Shown: positions 59,136 to 64,000 of the stretch, in pieces
How the letters are laid out: every line of letters begins with the position of its first letter
How positions within the stretch are numbered: the first letter of the stretch is position 1
Assembly: GCF_007954425.1 (NCBI RefSeq)
Contig: NZ_CP042345.1
Coordinates: forward strand, 1,982,001-2,046,000
DNA: 64,000 nt
Direction: 5' to 3'
Origin: Novosphingobium ginsenosidimutans
GTDB lineage: Bacteria; Pseudomonadota; Alphaproteobacteria; Sphingomonadales; Sphingomonadaceae
Made by a program: the position numbers and the translations under genes
Notes under the pieces: generated by a model
Told to the model about the DNA's origin: nothing
The model's database searches: none
The model's input: only the letters and a program-made list of their open reading frames with translations

Positions 59136-60110
59136 ATGTCGCCTTCCATCGATCAATTGCGTGCTTCGCCGGACTTCTATCTCCACTCGATCGAAGGCGA
59201 TGAGGCGATCATCGTGCCGATGGATCAGGCGGCCTACCAGCGCTCAATCTTTCTGGACCGCCGGATCTCTCCAGCTGGCGAGGGTGGGTTCCGGGTACCC
59301 TTTGCGGCCTTTGGGCCCGCTGCAGCCAATCCGCCGCAGCTCGGCTGGATTTTCCACGTAGCACACTGCGGGTCGACCCTGTTGGCGCGGGCCCTTGATG
59401 AACTGGCAGCGGGACGCAACCTGGTGCTGCGTGAGCCGCTGGCGCTGCGACAGTTGAGCTTTACCCGTGACGAGAGCAAACTATCGATCGTGCTCGCATC
59501 GCTGGCGCGGCGTTACCCGGGTGGCGGGCCCACGCTGATCAAAGCCAATGTCCCGGTGAACTTCATCCTGCCGAACATCGTCGCACGTGATGCGGCAGCA
59601 CCCGTGATCCTGCTGATGCTGGACTTGCCGGACTATCTGCTCGCAATCCTGCGCAGCGATCAGCATCGACTGTGGTTGCGCAATATTGTCAGCCAATTTG
59701 CCGGCGAACTTGGTCTAGCCGGAAGCATAAGCGATGCACAGGCTGCAGCCGCGCTGTGGCTGGGGCAGATGCGCCGCTTTGCTTTTGCGGCGGAGCAGAT
59801 GCCGAATGCGCGAACGCTTGATGCCGAACGGTTCTTCGGTGATCCAGCCGCTAGCCTGACGGCCGCAGCCAAGCTGCTGGGCGTGAGTGCACCGGCGGCG
59901 GCTGTGGCCGCGCTGGTCGCTGGACCGCTGTTCTCGACCTATTCCAAGCGTCCTGAAGTGGCATTCGACAACGCCGCGCGGCTTGAGCGGCGCGACCAGC
60001 TTTCGCGTGCGCTTGCTGGCGACATTGACGAGGCGCAGGAGTGGGTTGCCAAAGCTGCGCCCGACGCCGGGGCGCTGCAACAGGCTCTGACCAAGGCGGC
60101 GCTGGTTTAG
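59136..60110 (+). CDS. sulfotransferase-like P-loop protein
   Basis: A 324-residue protein. FHVAHCGSTLLARALDEL resembles the 5' phosphosulfate-binding loop of sulfotransferases (xxxxCGSTLLxR), and REPLALRQL follows as in that family. The rest has IKANVPVNFILPNIV and ARTLDAERFFGDPAASLTAAAKLLG. Whether it transfers sulfate is not shown; some homologues are of unknown role. It is divergent from the TauD-type gene, 49 bases apart. Confidence 0.72.
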   Translation: MSPSIDQLRASPDFYLHSIEGDEAIIVPMDQAAYQRSIFLDRRISPAGEGGFRVPFAAFGPAAANPPQLGWIFHVAHCGSTLLARALDELAAGRNLVLREPLALRQLSFTRDESKLSIVLASLARRYPGGGPTLIKANVPVNFILPNIVARDAAAPVILLMLDLPDYLLAILRSDQHRLWLRNIVSQFAGELGLAGSISDAQAAAALWLGQMRRFAFAAEQMPNARTLDAERFFGDPAASLTAAAKLLGVSAPAAAVAALVAGPLFSTYSKRPEVAFDNAARLERRDQLSRALAGDIDEAQEWVAKAAPDAGALQQALTKAALV

Positions 60111-60188
60111 CCCGGCACCTGTCGATTGCGCCAGGTGGCGCCGCCAATGCTTGCCGCGGCCACCGCTCTCTGAGATTATCCTTCATAA

Positions 60189-60211
60189 GGCGGACCGCAC
60201 GCGAGTCCGCC
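60189..60211 (+). promoter_or_regulatory. inverted repeat before amidohydrolase gene
   Basis: GGCGGAC (60189-60195) and GTCCGCC (60205-60211) form a 7-bp stem with a 9-base loop, 22 bases before the GTG start. It could be an operator or a short RNA hairpin. Confidence 0.45.
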
Positions 60212-60232
60212 AGTAAACGAGAGGATGCGGCA

Positions 60233-61960
60233 GTGGCGCACTATGACTTGATCATTCGCGGTGGGACGATCCACGACGGAACCGGCGCGGCGCCCATAGT
60301 TGGCGACGTCGCAGTGAAGGACGGCCGGATCGTCGCCGTCGGCCGGGTAGAGGGCGATGCCGCCGAAGTAATCGACGCGGCAGGCAAGATCGTCACCCCT
60401 GGCTTTGTTGACGTCCATACTCATTTCGATGGCCAGGTGACCTGGGAGAACCGCCTTTCGCCTTCGTCCGGCCACGGTGTGACTACGGCCGTCATGGGCA
60501 ATTGCGGGGTCGGTTTCGCCCCATGCCGCCCGGATCAACGCGACACGCTGGTAAAGCTGATGGAGGGGATCGAGGACATACCCGAAGTGGTGATGGTTGA
60601 AGGCCTGCCGTGGAACTGGGAGACCTTTCCCGAATACCTCAACGCGCTGGAAGAGCGGCAGCTTGACATCGATATTGCTGCGCAGATCCCGCATTCGGCG
60701 CTCCGGGTCTATGTGATGGGGGAGCGCGCGGCGCGCAAGGAAGCGCCAACGGCTAAGGACTTGGCGGAAATGCGTCGGTTGGTGGCCGAGGGCATCGCGG
60801 CAGGCGGCTTTGGCGTAACCACTTCGCGCAACGTCATGCACCGTACCCGCGCCGGGGACCTCGCGCCCAGCCTCTATTCCGACGTTGACGAACTCTGCGC
60901 GCTGGCCGCCGGTCTCAACGATGCCGATGGCGGGGTGTTCCAGATCATTCCGGCCCCGGCCGAGCCAGCTGAGGTCGAGTTTCCGATCCTGCGGCAAGTT
61001 GCCGAAACCTCGGGCCGCCCGGTATCTTTCACCTTGCTTGATGTGCCCAATCAGCCGGGCGAGGGCTGGCGCTATCACCTGGCTGGACTGGAGCAGGCCG
61101 CGGCCGACGGCCTCAAGATGCGCGGTCAGGTCGCGCCGAGGCCGGTGGGCATGTTCTTCGGGCTGGACCTGTCGCTGCACCACTTCAGCAGCCACCCCAG
61201 CTACAAGGCGATCGCGCACCTGCCGCTGGCCGAGCGGGTGGCCATCATGCGCGATCCTGCGTTCAAGGCGAAGCTGCTGGCCGAAAGCCCGGAGGATACC
61301 AACCCCACCACATTGATGCTGATTGGCACCTTCCGCGGTACTTACCAATGGGACGACCAGCCGAATTATGAGCCGAGCCGCGAAGACCGGGTCGATGCTC
61401 GCGCCCAGGCAGCTGGGCTCTCGCTGGACGAATATGCCTATGAGGCGCTGCTGGGGGACGATGGGCGGACCGTGTTTTACCTCCCCGCCGCCAACTACAC
61501 CGGTGGCAACCTGAAGCCGGTCCGCGAGATGCTGGGCAGCCCGCACACGGTCATGGCTCTGGCTGATGGCGGCGCACATTATGGGCTGATCTGCGATGCC
61601 AGCTTCCCCACCTTCTACCTCCAGCGCTGGGCCCGCGATGCCGCGCCGGACGAGCGGATCGACCTGCCAGAGGCGATCGCGGAGCTGACCAGCCGCGCGG
61701 CAAGCCTCATCGGCCTCACCGACCGCGGACGGATCGCACCAGGTCTCAAGGCCGATCTCAACGTCATCGACCTGGATGGCCTGAAGCTGCACGTGCCGAC
61801 TATCGAGTATGACCTACCGGCCGGCGGCAAGCGAATGCACCAGAAGGCCGACGGGATCGTCGCTACGGTCGTTTCGGGTCAGGTGACATACCGCAACGGG
61901 CAACATACCGGTGCACTGCCAGGGCGGCTGGTGCGGCGGGGAGAGCTAGTTGCCGCCTAG
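60233..61960 (+). CDS. N-acyl-D-amino-acid deacylase-like amidohydrolase
   Basis: A 575-residue amidohydrolase. LIIRGGTIHDGTGAAPIVGDVAVKDGRIVAVG starts the composite domain, TPGFVDVHTHFDGQVTW carries the HxH metal ligands, and GVTTAVMGNCGVGFAPC follows with the metal-bridging Cys. A late MALADGGAHYGLICDASFPTF has the Asp. N-acyl-D-aminoacylases and D-hydantoinases share this build; the substrate is open. GTG 60233 follows GAGG. Confidence 0.88.
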   Translation: MAHYDLIIRGGTIHDGTGAAPIVGDVAVKDGRIVAVGRVEGDAAEVIDAAGKIVTPGFVDVHTHFDGQVTWENRLSPSSGHGVTTAVMGNCGVGFAPCRPDQRDTLVKLMEGIEDIPEVVMVEGLPWNWETFPEYLNALEERQLDIDIAAQIPHSALRVYVMGERAARKEAPTAKDLAEMRRLVAEGIAAGGFGVTTSRNVMHRTRAGDLAPSLYSDVDELCALAAGLNDADGGVFQIIPAPAEPAEVEFPILRQVAETSGRPVSFTLLDVPNQPGEGWRYHLAGLEQAAADGLKMRGQVAPRPVGMFFGLDLSLHHFSSHPSYKAIAHLPLAERVAIMRDPAFKAKLLAESPEDTNPTTLMLIGTFRGTYQWDDQPNYEPSREDRVDARAQAAGLSLDEYAYEALLGDDGRTVFYLPAANYTGGNLKPVREMLGSPHTVMALADGGAHYGLICDASFPTFYLQRWARDAAPDERIDLPEAIAELTSRAASLIGLTDRGRIAPGLKADLNVIDLDGLKLHVPTIEYDLPAGGKRMHQKADGIVATVVSGQVTYRNGQHTGALPGRLVRRGELVAA

Positions 61961-62040
61961 GCCACCTGGCCCCCCGCGTGGCATTAGATTGACTCGGCCT
62001 ATGAGTCCTGCAAGCCTCTGATCTTGGGGAGGTGGCGGCA

Positions 62041-64000
62041 TGGCTTACTGGCGATCCACGATCACGCATCTGGCTTTGTTGCTTGGCGTGCTTGTAGCGG
62101 CACCCGCGTCAGGCCAGGCAACTGTCCAGCCCAAGATCGTGATCCAGACCTTGCCGGGGTCGATCGACGTGGCTGCCTGGACACCCGACGAGCGCTATCT
62201 CCTGACCGCATCGGGTGTAACGCGCGAGTTCATGATCTGGGACGTCAGCCGGCGGCTGATTATTGACCGGTTGCGCCTGCCCGGAACTGTCAACGCCATA
62301 GGCGCCGACATGATGCGGCTAACCACCATGACTGTTTCTGCCGATGGCCGAACGGCCGTGATCGGCGGCCTGGTGGCCGATACGGAAGCGGAAAGCCGTG
62401 TAGCTGGCCGGGTTTACCGGATCGACTTGGCGACCCGAGCCATCACGACCGAGCGGGTAGCGGCACCGGCCGGCGCGAAGCTGGAGGATGTGCAAAGCTG
62501 GTTCATGGCAATCGGCGTGCTGGCTTCGCAAGAGGCGTCGCCCGAGATGTCGATCGAACAGGCAACAGCCCTGTTACCGCAGCTGCCGGTTTCGCCAAGT
62601 GGACGCTACACTTTGCGACGGACCGACAAGGGCTTTGAATTTGTTGAACAAGGGCAGGGGCTGCCCTTTGCATCCACCGCCATGCCAGCCGACGTGGCAT
62701 CTGCTGCCCTTGCACCCGACGGCCGCCGCATCGCCTTCATCCGCACGGCCGAAGACCAGGTCAACACCACCATTGAGATCTTCGATACCCTGACCGCGCG
62801 GTATGGCGCACCCGTCACGCTTGAGGGCGATTACCAATCGGTCGTATGGCTGAACGAGCGCGAGTTTCTGGCGCACGGGAACGAAGCCTATCTTACGGAG
62901 AGTGACGACGAGGATGCCAAAACCCCGCTGCCGCCACTTGCGATCGTTGATGGCACCACCGGGCAACTGACCAAGACCATCGAGGCGCGGTGTTTCCCGG
63001 TGAGTCTTGGACAGGGCGTGTTTGTCGGGGCGGGGATCGGCAATTGCCGAGCGCCGCTAAGCCGGGACCGGGCGCTATCCGTGTTCGATCCTGTGGCAAA
63101 TAAATGGGAAGCAATCCCGGACCTTGGGCTCAAAGCTGACGACACGATCACCGTTATAACGGCCCATCAACCAAGCGGGCGAGTGGCCTTTGCTGTGGCG
63201 CATGCCGATACTTCTGGCACGATCTATGCGGTCGATACGGGCGACGGAAACCTGGACATTGGCCGCGCCGTTGATCGCGGCACGATTGTTACCCAGCTCA
63301 GCTTCACCAACGATGGGCAGAAACTGTTCATCGGCAGCAATGGTGTTGTGACCGAATGGGATCTGGCCAAGGACAGTCTCCGCCAGCTGGCCGGGGCGGC
63401 CCTGATGCCCAGCTTCTTTGCCAGCGATGGCCGCAACCTGCTGCTCGCCGGTCCACTGCAGGACGGGGTTGGCCGGGTCGATCTGGCCGGCAACCAGGCG
63501 CTGCCGCCGCTCGAACTAAGCTATGCCATGTCGGGCGGCTTCCTGCCCAACCGACCGATCTTCTGGGCAGCCTCGGGCTTGGGGTCGCTCAAGCTGTGGG
63601 ACACGCGCGACTGGTCGCCGCTCCTTACCACCTACCTGTTCAGCGGCTCGAAGTTTGTCGCCGTTACCGCTGACGGGCGATACGACACCAACCTTGGGCC
63701 AGATGCCGACCAGTTCCGCTGGATCGTGTCCGATGCGCCATTTCAGTCGCTCCCCGCCCAAACCTTCATGCGGGACTATTTCGAACCGCGGCTGACGCAG
63801 AGGCTGACTGATTGTACCACGGCACGTAACTGCGATCAGGTGCTGAAGCCAATTCCGTCGATCGCTTCGCTGAATCGGGCTCTGCCCGTGACCCGGATCA
63901 CCGGGGTCCAGCCCGGGGAAAAGCCCGGGACGGTGGAGGTGCGGTTCGAGCTTCGCGAAGGCACCGCCAATGGGAAGCGGTCGGGGATCTACAATCCCCG
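62041..64000 (+). CDS. WD40-repeat protein, C-terminus beyond the window
   Basis: The frame is open from ATG 62041 (GGGGAGG upstream) to the window end, 653 codons. A signal peptide (STITHLALLLGVLVAAPASGQ) precedes a propeller-like region with degenerate WD40 blades (TPDERYLLTASGVTREFMIWDVSRR, SFTNDGQKLFIGSNGVVTEWDLA, GSLKLWDTRDW). Then GSKFVAVTADGRYDTNLGPDADQFRWIVSDAPFQSLPAQTFMRDYFEPRLTQRL appears. I recall this last stretch preceding caspase-like peptidase domains in similar proteins, but that domain, if present, is beyond the end. Confidence 0.83.

Overview
The window looks like chromosomal DNA of a high-GC alphaproteobacterium, most likely of the order Sphingomonadales. This is inferred from a GcrA regulator, a rimP-nusA-ylxR(L7Ae fusion)-infB-rbfA-truB-rpsO-pnp translation block, many GTG/TTG starts with tight ATGA/GTGA gene overlaps, and the overall gene content. 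No 16S rRNA is present, so genus cannot be assigned.

Layout. 1-2.4 kb: the end of one gene, a secreted DUF3500 protein, a consensus sigma-70 promoter that reads into a gene-less structured stretch (candidate non-coding RNA), then DUF454 and SufE genes. 2.5-7.5 kb: a phage-shock locus. pspF (activator) diverges from an 11-gene minus-strand operon behind a near-perfect sigma-54 promoter: a 53-residue membrane protein, pspA, pspB, pspC, then six small membrane-anchored coiled-coil proteins that resemble PspB, and a last 58-residue membrane protein. 7.6-19.6 kb: the transcription/translation core (rimP, nusA, ylxR, infB, thioesterase, rbfA, tdk, site-2 protease, truB, rpsO, pnp), with yceI convergent. 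19.6-22.8 kb: diguanylate cyclase, gcrA, an ABC-2 permease, hspQ.

23.0-37.6 kb: a genomic island of about 14.5 kb inserted at the 3' end of tRNA-Ser(CGA). A 15-bp direct repeat of the tRNA end marks the far border, next to a tyrosine integrase. The island carries a minus-strand replication-type module (HTH, small proteins, CHC2/Toprim primase, DUF3987 protein and two overlapping genes), an NYN-domain protein, an IS110-family (IS1111-type) insertion sequence, an amino-acid permease, and a run of six small mostly unknown genes, each closely followed by a copy of the same short repeat, a cassette-like arrangement.

37.6-41.6 kb: a second mobile remnant with a ParB-methyltransferase fusion (altered catalytic motif), a DUF5681 protein and a phage terminase large subunit, without capsid genes. 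41.9-46.7 kb: an ECF sigma/anti-sigma pair with a DUF3034 outer-membrane protein, a secreted truncated haemoglobin, a cytochrome c, a fasciclin protein and an outer-membrane beta-barrel. Two matching promoter-like sequences (TGCATCC-N16-CGTAKC) suggest a local regulon. 47.0-49.4 kb: a serine recombinase-DUF2924-DUF3489 mobile module. 49.6-62 kb: a catabolic region with soluble transhydrogenase, glycerate kinase, acyl-CoA ligase, TIM-barrel isomerase, SDR, NTF2-like protein, Rieske oxygenase alpha subunit, TauD-type dioxygenase, sulfotransferase-like protein and an amidohydrolase. 62.0 kb to the end: the N-terminal part of a WD40-repeat protein that runs off the window.

All function calls come from reading motifs and recalled family features. 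No database search or folding program was run.
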